This document shows positions 53,662 through 62,291 of a stretch of 64,000 nt of DNA, piece by piece. Origin of the DNA: Geobacter sp. Its GTDB lineage: Bacteria; Desulfobacterota; Desulfuromonadia; Geobacterales; DSM-12255. The position numbers and the translations under genes were made by a program. The DNA lies in contig WKKR01000002.1 in the NCBI GenBank assembly GCA_009684525.1, positions 434,001 through 498,000 of the forward strand. Reading direction: 5' to 3'. Position 1 is the stretch's first letter, and each line of letters starts with the position of its first letter. A model generated the notes under the pieces. It saw nothing but the letters and a program-made list of their open reading frames with translations, ran no database searches and had not been told where the DNA came from.

Positions 53662-54534
53662 ATGAATCTGCTGGATGGCAAGGTATGCGCTGAAAGCCTG
53701 ATCGCCGAGATTGCGAAAAAGGTGGCGGGATACGTGGAGTCGGGGCTGCGCAAGCCCCACATGACCATCATCCTGGTCGGCGAGCATGCCCCGAGTGAAT
53801 CGTACGTCAAGTCCAAGATAGCCTCCTGCGGGCTGGCCGGTTTCGAGAGCAGCCTGCTCCGTTTTCCCGAGACCATCTCCGAGGCCGAACTGCTGGAGAA
53901 GATCGACGAGGTGGATCGGGACCAGACCACCGACGGTCTGATCGTCCAGCTCCCCCTGCCGCGCCACATCAACCAGCAGCATATCATCAACGCCATTTCG
54001 CCCGACAAGGATATCGACGGGTTCCACCCGACGAACTTCGGCCGCATGACCCTGGGGCAGAAGGCGTTCCGGCCGGCAACCGCCTACGGGATCTGCAAGC
54101 TGCTCCAGTTCTACGGCATCCCGATCAAGGGGAAGCACTGCGTGGTCATCGGCCGTTCCAACATCGTCGGCAAGCCGATCTCCATCATGCTCTCCAACGA
54201 TTTCGACATCGGCAACGCCACGGTCACCCTGACCCACATCGAGACGCCGCGCGAGTTGCTCCTGGACGAGACACAACGGGCGGATATCGTCATCGTGGCG
54301 GTGGGTATCCCCGGTTTCATCACCGCGGAGATGGTGAAGGAGGGGGTGGTGCTGATCGACGTGGGGATCAACCGGCTGGAAACCGGGAAGATCGTGGGGG
54401 ACGTGGATTTCGAGGCGGTTGCGCCCAAGTGCGCCTGGATCACGCCGGTGCCGGGAGGGGTGGGGAGGATGACCGTGGCGGCCCTGATGATCAACACTCT
54501 GCTCGCCTACCAGAACAATTTCAATCTGGCGTGA
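53662..54534 (+). CDS. folD: Methylenetetrahydrofolate dehydrogenase/cyclohydrolase
   Basis: 290 residues. FolD blocks: [13 protein letters not shown] (catalytic Lys), [33 protein letters not shown] and [13 protein letters not shown]. Interconverts 5,10-methylene- and 10-formyl-tetrahydrofolate through 5,10-methenyl-tetrahydrofolate, with NADP(H). GGAGG precedes the ATG. Single gene with its own terminator. Confidence 0.95.
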   Translation: MNLLDGKVCAESLIAEIAKKVAGYVESGLRKPHMTIILVGEHAPSESYVKSKIASCGLAGFESSLLRFPETISEAELLEKIDEVDRDQTTDGLIVQLPLPRHINQQHIINAISPDKDIDGFHPTNFGRMTLGQKAFRPATAYGICKLLQFYGIPIKGKHCVVIGRSNIVGKPISIMLSNDFDIGNATVTLTHIETPRELLLDETQRADIVIVAVGIPGFITAEMVKEGVVLIDVGINRLETGKIVGDVDFEAVAPKCAWITPVPGGVGRMTVAALMINTLLAYQNNFNLA

Positions 54535-54560
54535 CGCGCCGCAATCTTCCCTGTCCGTGC

Positions 54561-54590
54561 CGGGGGCACAGCCGGAGCGTGCCCCCGTTT
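54561..54590 (+). terminator. Terminator of folD
   Basis: CGGGGGCAC (54561-54569) pairs with GTGCCCCCG (54579-54587), followed by TTT. It lies 26 bases after the folD stop. Confidence 0.6.
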
Positions 54591-54738
54591 CTGCTACCGC
54601 GGAGGGTTTCTGCCGGCGAGGCGACGCCCCCTGACCGGCGTTGCGGGTGCGGGAAATGCTTCATCTCAAGCCGCAATAATGCTATAAACCTGGGTGCTGA
54701 CATCTTCGGCAGGCCGCCCGGCCGGCAAGGAGCCCCCA

Positions 54739-56385
54739 ATGACCGACAGTCCCATTCCCCGCACCCCTTCCGCCTATGACTACCCCCTGCTGATCAAGAA
54801 CCTGCTCTTTTGCCCGGTGGTGGACAACCCAGACCAGGAGATCGTCTACCGGAGCCATTACCGTGGAAATTACCGGCAGTTGCGGGAGCGGGTCCAGCGA
54901 CTTGCCGGCGTCCTTGCCGGACTGGGGGTGAAAACGGGCGACACGGTTGCGGTCATGGACTGGGACAGCCACCGTTACCTGGAGCTCTTCTTCGCCGTGC
55001 CGATGATCGGCGCGGTGCTCCATACCATTAACGTCCGCCTGTCGCCGGAACAGATCCTCTACACCATCGACCATGCCGAGGATGACGTGCTGCTGGTGAA
55101 CAGCGAGTTCCTGCCCATACTGGAGCAGATCAGGGGGCGGATCGACACGGTTCGAGACTATATCCTGATCTCCGACGAAGGCGGCAACCTGAACAGTACC
55201 GTCCGCTTCTGCGGCGAATATGAGCAGCTCCTGGCCGCGGCTGCGCCGGAGTTCTCCTTCCCCGACCTGGACGAGAACGCCCGCGCCACCACCTTTTATA
55301 CCACCGGTACCACCGGCATGCCCAAGGGGGTCTACTTCAGCCACCGCCAGCTGGTTCTGCACACGATGGGGACCATGGCTGCCCTGGCTACGAACCCCAA
55401 CCAGGGGGGCTTCCACCGTTACGACGTCTACATGCCGATTACCCCCATGTTTCATGTCCATGCCTGGGGGCTTCCCTATATTGCGACCATGCTGGGAGTG
55501 AAGCAGGTCTACCCCGGCCGGTATCTTCCCGATCTGCTGCTGGAGCTGATCGAGCGGGAGAGAGTGACCTTTTCCCACTGTGTCCCCACCATCCTCCATA
55601 TGCTCTTCAAGCATCCCCATGCCGACCGGATTGACCTGTCCAGGTGGAAGGTGATCATCGGCGGAGCCGTCATGTCACGTATCCTCTGCCAGGAGGCGCT
55701 GCGCCGGGGGGTGGATGTCTTCACCGGCTACGGCATGTCCGAGACCTGCCCGATCCTGACACTGGCCCAGCTGACTCCCGAGATGCTGGAGTTGCCTCCT
55801 GCGGAACAGGCGGCGATCCGCTGCAAGACCGGCATTACCCTGCCACTGGTCGATCTGCGGGTGGTGGACGACAAGCTGCGCGAACAGCCCAGGGATGGCG
55901 CCAGCACCGGTGAGATCGTGGTCAGGGCGCCCTGGCTGACCCAGGGCTACCTGAAGGACCATAAGGCGTCGGAGCGGCTCTGGGAAGGGGGTTACCTTCA
56001 TACCGGGGATGTGGCGGTGCGGGACGAGCTGGGGTATGTCCGGATCACCGACCGGACCAAGGATATCATCAAGGTGGCCGGCGAATGGGTCTCCTCCCTG
56101 GAGTTGGAGGATATCATCGCCCATCATCCGGCGGTTTCCGAGGTGGCGGTGATTGGCCAGCCCGACGAGAAGTGGGGCGAGCGGCCCATGGCGCTGGTGG
56201 TTCCCCGGCCTGGCGATGCCGGGCGGGTGAGCGAGAAGGAACTGGTCCATCTGATCCATGAATATGCGGACAAGGGGTTGATCAGCAAGCAGGTGGTGCT
56301 GACGCGGGTGCGGCTGGTGGATGCCCTCGACAAGACCAGTGTCGGCAAAACCAACAAGGTTGCCTTGCGAGAACGGTACCTCTGA
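54739..56385 (+). CDS. Fatty-acyl-CoA ligase (AMP-forming)
   Basis: 548 residues from ATG 54739, chosen for AAGGAG just upstream. YTTGTTGMPKG is the AMP-binding signature, TGYGMSETCP the second motif, GGYLHTGDVAVRDELGYV and RTKDIIKVAGEWVS the adenylation hinge and C-domain, with the catalytic Lys near KTSVGKTNK. Activates a medium- or long-chain fatty acid (AlkK/FadD-like). 41 bases before the lipid-kinase gene, so probably co-transcribed; both act on lipids. Confidence 0.9.
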   Translation: MTDSPIPRTPSAYDYPLLIKNLLFCPVVDNPDQEIVYRSHYRGNYRQLRERVQRLAGVLAGLGVKTGDTVAVMDWDSHRYLELFFAVPMIGAVLHTINVRLSPEQILYTIDHAEDDVLLVNSEFLPILEQIRGRIDTVRDYILISDEGGNLNSTVRFCGEYEQLLAAAAPEFSFPDLDENARATTFYTTGTTGMPKGVYFSHRQLVLHTMGTMAALATNPNQGGFHRYDVYMPITPMFHVHAWGLPYIATMLGVKQVYPGRYLPDLLLELIERERVTFSHCVPTILHMLFKHPHADRIDLSRWKVIIGGAVMSRILCQEALRRGVDVFTGYGMSETCPILTLAQLTPEMLELPPAEQAAIRCKTGITLPLVDLRVVDDKLREQPRDGASTGEIVVRAPWLTQGYLKDHKASERLWEGGYLHTGDVAVRDELGYVRITDRTKDIIKVAGEWVSSLELEDIIAHHPAVSEVAVIGQPDEKWGERPMALVVPRPGDAGRVSEKELVHLIHEYADKGLISKQVVLTRVRLVDALDKTSVGKTNKVALRERYL

Positions 56386-56426
56386 CCGTATCGCCAAATG
56401 CTGTGTGCCGGAGGGGAAGGTTGACG

Positions 56427-57299
56427 ATGGGACAATGCGTGCTGATCGCCAACAAGGGGGCGGGGAGCTACTCAGGGCAAGTCCTGGAGCGGGTGCTGGC
56501 CCTTCTGCGCGAGGGGGGCATTGCAGCCGAACTCTGGCTGGCCGGCGATTTTGCCGAGATCTGCGGCCTGGCAGCACGTGCCTCCTGTCTGCCCGGCGGC
56601 CCGCTGGTCGTTGCCGCAGGCGGAGACGGCACCATCAACGCCGTTCTGAACGGGCTCGCCGGTTCCGGTGCCGTCTGTGCGCTGATGCCGCTCGGCACCG
56701 CCAATGTGCTTGCCCGCGAACTCGTGATCGACTCCCCTGAAGAAGCTGTCCGCCGGATCATTGCCGGTGCTTCACGGCCGTTCAGTGCCGGCCTGATCCG
56801 CGGCAACGGCCGGGAGACCCGTTTTTTCCTCATGGCCGGGATCGGCCTGGATGGCCACGTGGTGCGCGGGGTCACGCTCCCGCAGAAGCGGCGGTTCGGG
56901 AAAGGGGCTTACCTGCTGGCAGCCGTTCGCCACGCCTTTGCCTGGGACCGGGGGCGCATGCAGGTGACCACGGCAACGGAACGATTTGCCTGCCATACCC
57001 TGTTCGTCTGTAATACGGCACGTTATGGCGGTTCGTTCCTGCTGGCTCCCCAGGCGAGCATCTTTTCCCCGACCCTGGAGCTGGTCGCGGTGCGTGCGAC
57101 CTCCCGTGGCGCCTATCTGCGTCTGGTTGCGGCCCTCTTGTGGGGGCGGTCGCCTGCCGCAGGCGATGACCTCTTGACCCTGCAGGCAGACCGGGTTTGG
57201 GTGGAAGGGGCGAAGCCGGTTCAGGTGGATGGCGACGACTGGGGGGATACGCCCGTGGAGATAACCGTGGAAAGGGAGTACGGCCGGATCATCGTCTGA
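56427..57299 (+). CDS. Diacylglycerol-kinase-family lipid kinase
   Basis: 290 residues from ATG 56427 with GGAGGGGAAGG just upstream. VVAAGGDGTINAVLNGL is the ATP-binding GGDGT motif, followed by LMPLGTANVLARELV; the C-terminal half has the beta-sandwich of the DgkB/YegS family. Phosphorylates a lipid, probably diacylglycerol or a related sphingoid; not proven. Confidence 0.9.
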   Translation: MGQCVLIANKGAGSYSGQVLERVLALLREGGIAAELWLAGDFAEICGLAARASCLPGGPLVVAAGGDGTINAVLNGLAGSGAVCALMPLGTANVLARELVIDSPEEAVRRIIAGASRPFSAGLIRGNGRETRFFLMAGIGLDGHVVRGVTLPQKRRFGKGAYLLAAVRHAFAWDRGRMQVTTATERFACHTLFVCNTARYGGSFLLAPQASIFSPTLELVAVRATSRGAYLRLVAALLWGRSPAAGDDLLTLQADRVWVEGAKPVQVDGDDWGDTPVEITVEREYGRIIV

Positions 57300-57327
57300 T
57301 CCGGAGCGAAGTGGATGCTTTGGGTAC

Positions 57328-57360
57328 AAAAAACCGCGAACCTTTTCAGTGGCCCGCGGT
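57328..57360 (-). terminator. Terminator downstream of the zinc-ribbon gene
   Basis: ACCGCG (57333-57338) pairs with CGCGGT (57355-57360), and on the minus strand a run of U follows (57328-57333). It is 180 bases away from the zinc-ribbon stop, with the palindromic repeat in between. Confidence 0.65.
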
Positions 57361-57396
57361 ATCGGTGTCTGCCGGCTGCGGGGCCGGCGGGAAGTC

Positions 57397-57543
57397 TAGC
57401 AGGTTGTTGAAAACCTCAGGTTGTTCAAAAACGGTCAGATCGTCGCACCCGCAGAAAGCCCCGCGGAGTCGTAGCAGCGCTACGACGCACAAGGCGGTTT
57501 TTCGAGGACGGCGGCGAGATGGCTGTTTTTCAACAACCTGCTA
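57397..57543. repeat. 147-bp palindromic repeat element, copy 2 (intact ends)
   Basis: Perfect 17-bp terminal inverted repeats (57397-57413 and 57527-57543, starting TAGCAGGTTG), with internal imperfect complementarity and the central GTAGCAGCGCTAC at 57471-57483. No coding capacity. Looks like a MITE-like or REP-like mobile or folded element. Its right end forms the TAG stop (57541-57543) of the zinc-ribbon gene. Confidence 0.8.
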
Positions 57544-57756
57544 GGCGGCTACGCCGTAATCATCGGCCTCGACGCATTCGGAGGTCGCTGAGAGAAACGA
57601 TTGCTCCTGGGCGTCCATGACGATTTCGGTCATGCCGTGGTTGACCGACCAGATGCTGCCGCAGATGCTGCAGGTGATGATCCCCTCCGAGAAACCTTCC
57701 AGATGGAGGTCTATCTCCGAATACTGCTCATGGGTTTTACATACAGGGCACTTCAT
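57541..57756 (-). CDS. Small zinc-ribbon protein
   Basis: 71 residues from ATG 57756, set by AGGAGA upstream. MKCPVCKTHEQYSEIDLHLE then ITCSICGSIW give a four-Cys zinc ribbon, followed by an acidic tail ending DYGVAA. Function unknown. The TAG stop is supplied by the end of the palindromic repeat at 57397-57543, so the last residues may have changed when the element inserted. Confidence 0.75.
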   Translation of the reverse strand: MKCPVCKTHEQYSEIDLHLEGFSEGIITCSICGSIWSVNHGMTEIVMDAQEQSFLSATSECVEADDYGVAA

Positions 57757-58101
57757 GGGTGTTCTCCTTTCACTCTTCTTGTCATGTTTAATCATACTAT
57801 ATGCGGATGTTTCGGGGAATGCAAGTGGTAAAACATAAAAAAGTAAAATAAAACAATATGTTATGTTACAGTTGTGTTACTGGTTAGACCAATTTTTGTT
57901 TCAATTCGGCGCTTGAGTTTTATTTAAACTATAACTGGCTGAAATGATTGTTTTAATTATTTGGAAACGGGATTTTGTTTTTTGGGGGGAGGTTTTCATG
58001 CAAGGCGATGCTATATCTGTTATATTCAAAAATTAGAATTATATCGCATCGCTACCGTGATGATTTGAGGGGCAGATTTGCCATCCAAGGAGTAAATGAG
58101 G
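57757..58101 (+). promoter_or_regulatory. AT-rich 345-base leader of the oxidase operon
   Basis: No gene of normal size. AT-rich, in contrast to both sides. Contains a possible 12-codon leader ORF (57998-58036, MQGDAISVIFKN) behind a strong GGGGGGAGG, overlapping a 12-bp inverted repeat with one mismatch (58005-58016 / 58041-58052). Promoter words are plentiful but not decidable. Confidence 0.45.
57998..58036 (+). other. Possible 12-codon leader ORF
   Basis: ATG at 57998 lies 5 bases after GGGGGGAGG and reads MQGDAISVIFKN to a TAG. The inverted repeat 58005-58052 covers most of it. Translation could affect folding of the leader. Support is only positional. Confidence 0.3.
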
Positions 58102-58725
58102 ATGTTTTCCGCTATCTTCTGGGACAATGACGGGGTGCTGATGGAGACCGAGCACCTCTACTTCCGCGCCAACGCCGATGCCCTGGCACGGGCCGGCATC
58201 GAGCTGACGCTGGAGGCATTCTGCGAGCTGTCGCTCAAGCGCGGGGAGAGCGTGCTGTCGCTGGCAGCCGAAGGGGAGCTGGAGCTGCGGGGCTGGCGCG
58301 ACGAGCGCTATCGGGAGCTGCTCGGCCTTGAGGCGCAGGCGATTCCGGGTGTCGCCAGGGTGCTCTCCCTGCTGCACGGGCGCATGCCCATGGCCGTGGT
58401 AACGAGCTGCCGGCGGGAGAACTTCCTGCACATGCATCGGGAGAGCGGTCTGCTCGGCTTTTTCGACTTCATCCTGACCCGTGAGGATTACGGCAATGCG
58501 AAGCCCGATCCCGAGCCCTACCTGACCGCCTGCCGACGTGCCGGGCTGGCACCGGAGCGCTGCCTTGCCGTCGAGGATTCGGAGCGCGGGGTGACGGCTG
58601 CCGCCCGTGCCGGACTGGCGGTTGCGGCACTTCCCGGAGCCATGAATGCCGGCGGAGATTTCAGCGCTGCGCGCTGGCGGCTGACGGACGTCTACCAGAT
58701 TCCGGAGCTGCTCGGATTGCCATGA
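58102..58725 (+). CDS. HAD-family hydrolase
   Basis: 207 residues from ATG 58102, 9 bases after AAGGAG (58087-58092); ATG 58096 is the alternative. The nucleophile motif is FWDNDGVLMETE (DxD variant DND), then VTSCRRENF (motif II) and KPDPEPYLTACRRAG with VEDSERGV (motifs III and IV). Phosphatase of the beta-phosphoglucomutase-like HAD-IA group; substrate unknown. Its stop overlaps the SCO1 gene start, placing it in the oxidase operon. Confidence 0.85.
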   Translation: MFSAIFWDNDGVLMETEHLYFRANADALARAGIELTLEAFCELSLKRGESVLSLAAEGELELRGWRDERYRELLGLEAQAIPGVARVLSLLHGRMPMAVVTSCRRENFLHMHRESGLLGFFDFILTREDYGNAKPDPEPYLTACRRAGLAPERCLAVEDSERGVTAAARAGLAVAALPGAMNAGGDFSAARWRLTDVYQIPELLGLP

Positions 58726-59621
58726 GAAAGATCGGCGATATTATTAGAGGCATGGCTCGCGCTTGCGTCATCAAATTCCAACACCACTGCCGATTGCTGC
58801 CGGCGATCCTGCTGCTTCTGCTGGTGGCGGCTCCCTTCTGTGGAGCCCACACTGAAAAGCAGCTTGAGGAGTATCGCCACGGAGGCCTCTCCACCGGTGG
58901 AGGGACCGCAGATGCACTCGGTGTGGACGAACATCTCGGTGCCCGCATCCCCCTCGACCTTACCTTCCGTGACGACAACGGCCGCCAGGTCCGGCTGGGC
59001 GAGCTGGTCAACGGTCCGACCATCATCCTCCCGGTCTATTACGGCTGCACCAATGTCTGCAATTTCCAGCAGCAGGGTCTGGCAAGCGCCCTGCCGGCGG
59101 TGTCGCGGGTCCCGGTCAAGGAGTACCGCGTCCTGTCGGTCAGCTTTGATGAAAACGAGACCCCCGTGCAGGCGTCACATGCCAAGAAGATGTACCTGAC
59201 CGGCATGAATGCACCCTTTCCGGCGGACGGCTGGCACTTCCTCACCGGGGACATCGCGAATGTCCGGAGGCTGACCGATGCTGCAGGGGTTCATTTCCGG
59301 CGCGCGGGCAGGGACTTCATCCATCCGGTGGTCAGTTTCGTCGTTGCCCGTGACGGGACGATCGTCCGCTACCTGTACGGCACGACCTATCTCCCCAAGG
59401 ATCTGACCCTGGCGCTTTTGGAGGCGCGGGACGGAAAGGTGGGAGCCACCATCCGCACGGTGGTCGGCTACTGCTTCAGCTTCGACCCGACCGGCAAGAC
59501 CTATGTCTTCAACCTGTTGCGGGTCAGCGCCACGGTGGTCATCCTGAGTGCCGGCGGCTTTCTCGCCTTCCTGCTCCTGACCGGCAGAAAACGGCGTAAC
59601 CACCTCCCGAGGAATGAATGA
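58722..59621 (+). CDS. SCO1/SenC-family copper chaperone
   Basis: 299 residues. Signal/anchor (LLPAILLLLLVAAPFCG), thioredoxin fold with the copper motif CTNVCNF (CxxxC) and a later His in FIHPVVSFVVA, then a C-terminal membrane helix (VSATVVILSAGGFLAFLLLTG). It loads copper onto the CuA centre of subunit II. Four-base overlaps tie it to the genes on both sides. Confidence 0.9.
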   Translation: MRKIGDIIRGMARACVIKFQHHCRLLPAILLLLLVAAPFCGAHTEKQLEEYRHGGLSTGGGTADALGVDEHLGARIPLDLTFRDDNGRQVRLGELVNGPTIILPVYYGCTNVCNFQQQGLASALPAVSRVPVKEYRVLSVSFDENETPVQASHAKKMYLTGMNAPFPADGWHFLTGDIANVRRLTDAAGVHFRRAGRDFIHPVVSFVVARDGTIVRYLYGTTYLPKDLTLALLEARDGKVGATIRTVVGYCFSFDPTGKTYVFNLLRVSATVVILSAGGFLAFLLLTGRKRRNHLPRNE

Positions 59622-61240
59622 GCCCGGCAGCCGATCTCCCGACGACCGAAAGCTTCTGGAACGACACCGGCAAACGAGGTATTGCCGCCTGGATCTTCAG
59701 CACCGATCACAAGCGGATTGGCCTCCTCTATCTTTTTTCGGTGCTTGCCGTTTTCCTTGCTGCCGCAACGCTCGGCATCCTGCTTCGGCTCGAACTGATA
59801 GCGCCGGGGCGGACCATCATGGGGCCGCAGACCTACAATGCCGTGTTCACCGTGCATGGGGTGATGATGATCTTCCTCTTCATCATCCCCGGTTTTCCCG
59901 GCGCCTTCGGCAATCTGATCATGCCGATCCAGATCGGGGCCCGCGACGTAGCCTTCCCGCGCCTGAACCTGTTCTCCTGGTGGCTCTACATTGCCGGTGC
60001 AGCGATCATCCTCACCTCGCTCTTCACCGGCGGCGGTCCACCCGATACCGGCTGGACCTTCTATGTACCCTTCAGCGCCCGGACCGGCACCAATGTCTCG
60101 CTGGCGGTCTTTGGCGTCTTCGTGGTCGGCTTTTCCTCGATCCTGACCGGCCTCAATTTCGTCACCACCATCCACCGCCTGCGGGCCGAGGGGATGACCT
60201 GGGGCCGGCTGCCGCTCTTTGTCTGGTCGCTCTATGCGACTGCCTGGGTGCAGATCCTGGCGACCCCGATCCTCGGCATCACGCTGGTGCTGATCCTTGC
60301 CGAGCGCCTGCTCGGCACCGGTCTGTTCGATCCGGGCCGCGGTGGCGACCCACTCCTCTACCAGCATCTCTTCTGGATCTATTCCCACCCGGCGGTCTAC
60401 ATCATGATCCTGCCCGGCATGGGGGTGATATCGGAGATCATGCCGGTTTTTTCCCGTAAACCGATCTTCGGCTACAAGATGATCGCCTTCTCCAGCATCG
60501 CCATTGCCGCTGCCGGCTCGCTCGTCTGGGGGCACCACATGTTCACCAGCGGCATGAGCGACAACGCGATCCTGGTCTTTTCCTTCCTTACCTTCATCGT
60601 TGCCATTCCGTCGGCCATCAAGGTCTTCAACTGGGTCTCCACGCTCTACAAGGGGTCGATTTCGCTGGAGGCGCCGATGCTCTTCTCCCTCTCCTTTATC
60701 CTGCTCTTCTCCATTGGCGGACTGACCGGGCTGATCCTCGGCGCAGCTGCCACCGACATTCATGTCCACGACACCCAGTTCGTGGTCGGTCATTTCCACT
60801 ACGTCATCTTCGGCGGCGCAGTCTTCGCCTTCCTCGCGGCCATGCACTACTGGCTGCCCAAGATCTACGGCCGCCGCTATGCGGAGAAGCCGGCGGTAGT
60901 GGCCTGGGCGCTGATGTTCGTCGGCTTCAACATCACCTATTTTTCCATGATGGTGCTGGGGATGAAAGGGATGCCGCGGCGCTACTACGACTACCTTCCC
61001 GAGTTTGCGCCCCTGAACCTCGCCTCCACCATCGGCAGCTGGATACTGGTGGCCGGACTGCTGCTCCTTCTGGCAAACCTCTTCCGCGGCCTGCTGAAAG
61101 GGGAGCCGGTCGGCAGGAACCCCTGGGGTGCGGCAACGCTGGAGTGGACCACCACGACGCCGCCTCCAACGGAGAACTTCGAGCAGGAACCGGTGGTCAC
61201 ACACGGGCCATATGACTTCAAAGGGGCGGGAATCCCGTGA
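59618..61240 (+). CDS. ctaD: Cytochrome c oxidase subunit I (A2-type)
   Basis: 540 residues, about 12 helices. FTVHGVMMIFLFI holds the heme a ligand, YSHPAVYIMILPGMG the copper-B His-Tyr region, WGHHMFTSGM the two copper-B His residues and HFHYVIFGG the heme ligands. The YSHPAVY sequence has Tyr-Ser where A1 enzymes have Gly-His-Pro-Glu, which marks the A2 (Thermus caa3-like) subtype of proton channel. Reduces O2 to water while pumping protons. Confidence 0.95.
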   Translation: MSPAADLPTTESFWNDTGKRGIAAWIFSTDHKRIGLLYLFSVLAVFLAAATLGILLRLELIAPGRTIMGPQTYNAVFTVHGVMMIFLFIIPGFPGAFGNLIMPIQIGARDVAFPRLNLFSWWLYIAGAAIILTSLFTGGGPPDTGWTFYVPFSARTGTNVSLAVFGVFVVGFSSILTGLNFVTTIHRLRAEGMTWGRLPLFVWSLYATAWVQILATPILGITLVLILAERLLGTGLFDPGRGGDPLLYQHLFWIYSHPAVYIMILPGMGVISEIMPVFSRKPIFGYKMIAFSSIAIAAAGSLVWGHHMFTSGMSDNAILVFSFLTFIVAIPSAIKVFNWVSTLYKGSISLEAPMLFSLSFILLFSIGGLTGLILGAAATDIHVHDTQFVVGHFHYVIFGGAVFAFLAAMHYWLPKIYGRRYAEKPAVVAWALMFVGFNITYFSMMVLGMKGMPRRYYDYLPEFAPLNLASTIGSWILVAGLLLLLANLFRGLLKGEPVGRNPWGAATLEWTTTTPPPTENFEQEPVVTHGPYDFKGAGIP

Positions 61241-61839
61241 ACGGTTCGCTGCACAGGGATTATGGCGGCGCCAAGCTCGGGATGTGGCTCTTCCTCTTTA
61301 CCGAGCTGCTCCTCTTCGGCGGCCTGTTTCTCCTCTATGCCGTCTACCTGGCCCGCTACCCCCATGAATTCGGCGCAGCCGGGCAAGAGATGCAGCTCGG
61401 CTTCGGCACGGTCAATACGGTCATCCTCATCACCAGCAGCCTGCTGGCGGCCATGGCAGTGACTGCCATCCAGCGGGACGAACGGAAGACGGCCTTTCTG
61501 CTACTGACCGGGACGGTCCTCTGTGCCGTGGTCTTTTTGGTCGACAAATACCTGGAATGGAGCATCGAGATCGGACGCGGCATCTATCCCGGCTCGCCGC
61601 AGCTCGTTGCGGGGCCTCCGGGTGAGTCGGTCTTCTACAGCCTCTATTATCTGACCGCAGGCCTGCACGGCCTGCATGTGCTGATCGGCGGTCTCGTTCT
61701 CACCCTGGTGGCGGTGCGGGTGAAAAAGGGGGCGATCCATGCCGGCGATTTCGTGCTGCTGGAGAACGGCGCCCTCTACTGGCACCTGGTGGACCTGATC
61801 TGGATATTCATCTTCCCGCTGTATTATTTGATCCTGTAG
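61237..61839 (+). CDS. ctaE: Cytochrome c oxidase subunit III
   Basis: 200 residues from a GTG start that overlaps the subunit I stop. Five helices with GMWLFLFTELLLFGGLF, the GLHGLHVLIGGLVLT segment and YWHLVDLIWIFIFPLYYLIL at the end. It is the short five-helix form seen in quinol and caa3 oxidases, rather than the seven-helix mitochondrial form. Confidence 0.9.
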   Translation: MNGSLHRDYGGAKLGMWLFLFTELLLFGGLFLLYAVYLARYPHEFGAAGQEMQLGFGTVNTVILITSSLLAAMAVTAIQRDERKTAFLLLTGTVLCAVVFLVDKYLEWSIEIGRGIYPGSPQLVAGPPGESVFYSLYYLTAGLHGLHVLIGGLVLTLVAVRVKKGAIHAGDFVLLENGALYWHLVDLIWIFIFPLYYLIL

Positions 61840-61999
61840 GGGCGGGCGCGGTCTTCCGACCATCTCGCCGCCGTGTCCTCAAAGCCCCGCTTCGACGTAG
61901 CGCTGCTACGCCTCAGCGAAGCTTCTGCGGGCCAACACGATCTGGCCGAAATCTCGCGCCCGGTTAGCAAGGTCGAAAGCTTTCAAACGGATTCAGGAG
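61840..61999. repeat. Diverged palindromic repeat, copy 3, inside the oxidase operon
   Basis: A 160-base gap in an operon whose other genes overlap or nearly touch. GTAGCGCTGCTAC (61897-61909) is the reverse complement of the centre in copy 2, CATCTCGCCGCCGTGTCCTC is shared with the other side of copy 2, and CGGGCGCG/CGCGCCCG (61843-61850/61955-61962) form the ends. No gene here. Confidence 0.6.
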
Positions 62000-62281
62000 A
62001 TGAGTGAACAACACCACATCATAAGCTACCGAAAGCTGATCGCCGTGTGGGCGGGGCTGCTGTTCCTGACCGCGCTGACCGTCTGGGCCGCGCGCCACCA
62101 GGTGGGGATCGGCCATGTCTGGGTCTCCCTGGCCATTGCCGCCGCCAAGGGGGGGCTGGTGATCGCCGTCTTCATGCACATGCGCTACGAGGGGCGACTC
62201 TTGCGCTGGCTGCTCTTTGTCGCCCTGTCGGTCCTGGCCATCTTCATCGGTCTCACCTTTTTCGATGTGCTCTATCGCTAG
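62000..62281 (+). CDS. ctaF: Cytochrome c oxidase subunit IV (caa3-type)
   Basis: 93 residues with three hydrophobic helices; ISYRKLIAVWAGLLFLTAL and AKGGLVIAVFMHMRYEG match the small bacterial COX4 family. Assists assembly or stability of the oxidase. Follows the repeat element and ends 10 bases before subunit II. Confidence 0.85.
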   Translation: MSEQHHIISYRKLIAVWAGLLFLTALTVWAARHQVGIGHVWVSLAIAAAKGGLVIAVFMHMRYEGRLLRWLLFVALSVLAIFIGLTFFDVLYR

Positions 62282-62291
62282 AGGAGTTGGC

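Noticed and set aside
57397-57543. Insertion sequence
   Set aside because: No transposase reading frame; only terminal inverted repeats and a palindromic centre.
57940-57970. Sigma-54 promoter upstream of the oxidase operon
   Set aside because: A TGGC-like word is present but the downstream element does not have the conserved GC at the required spacing.
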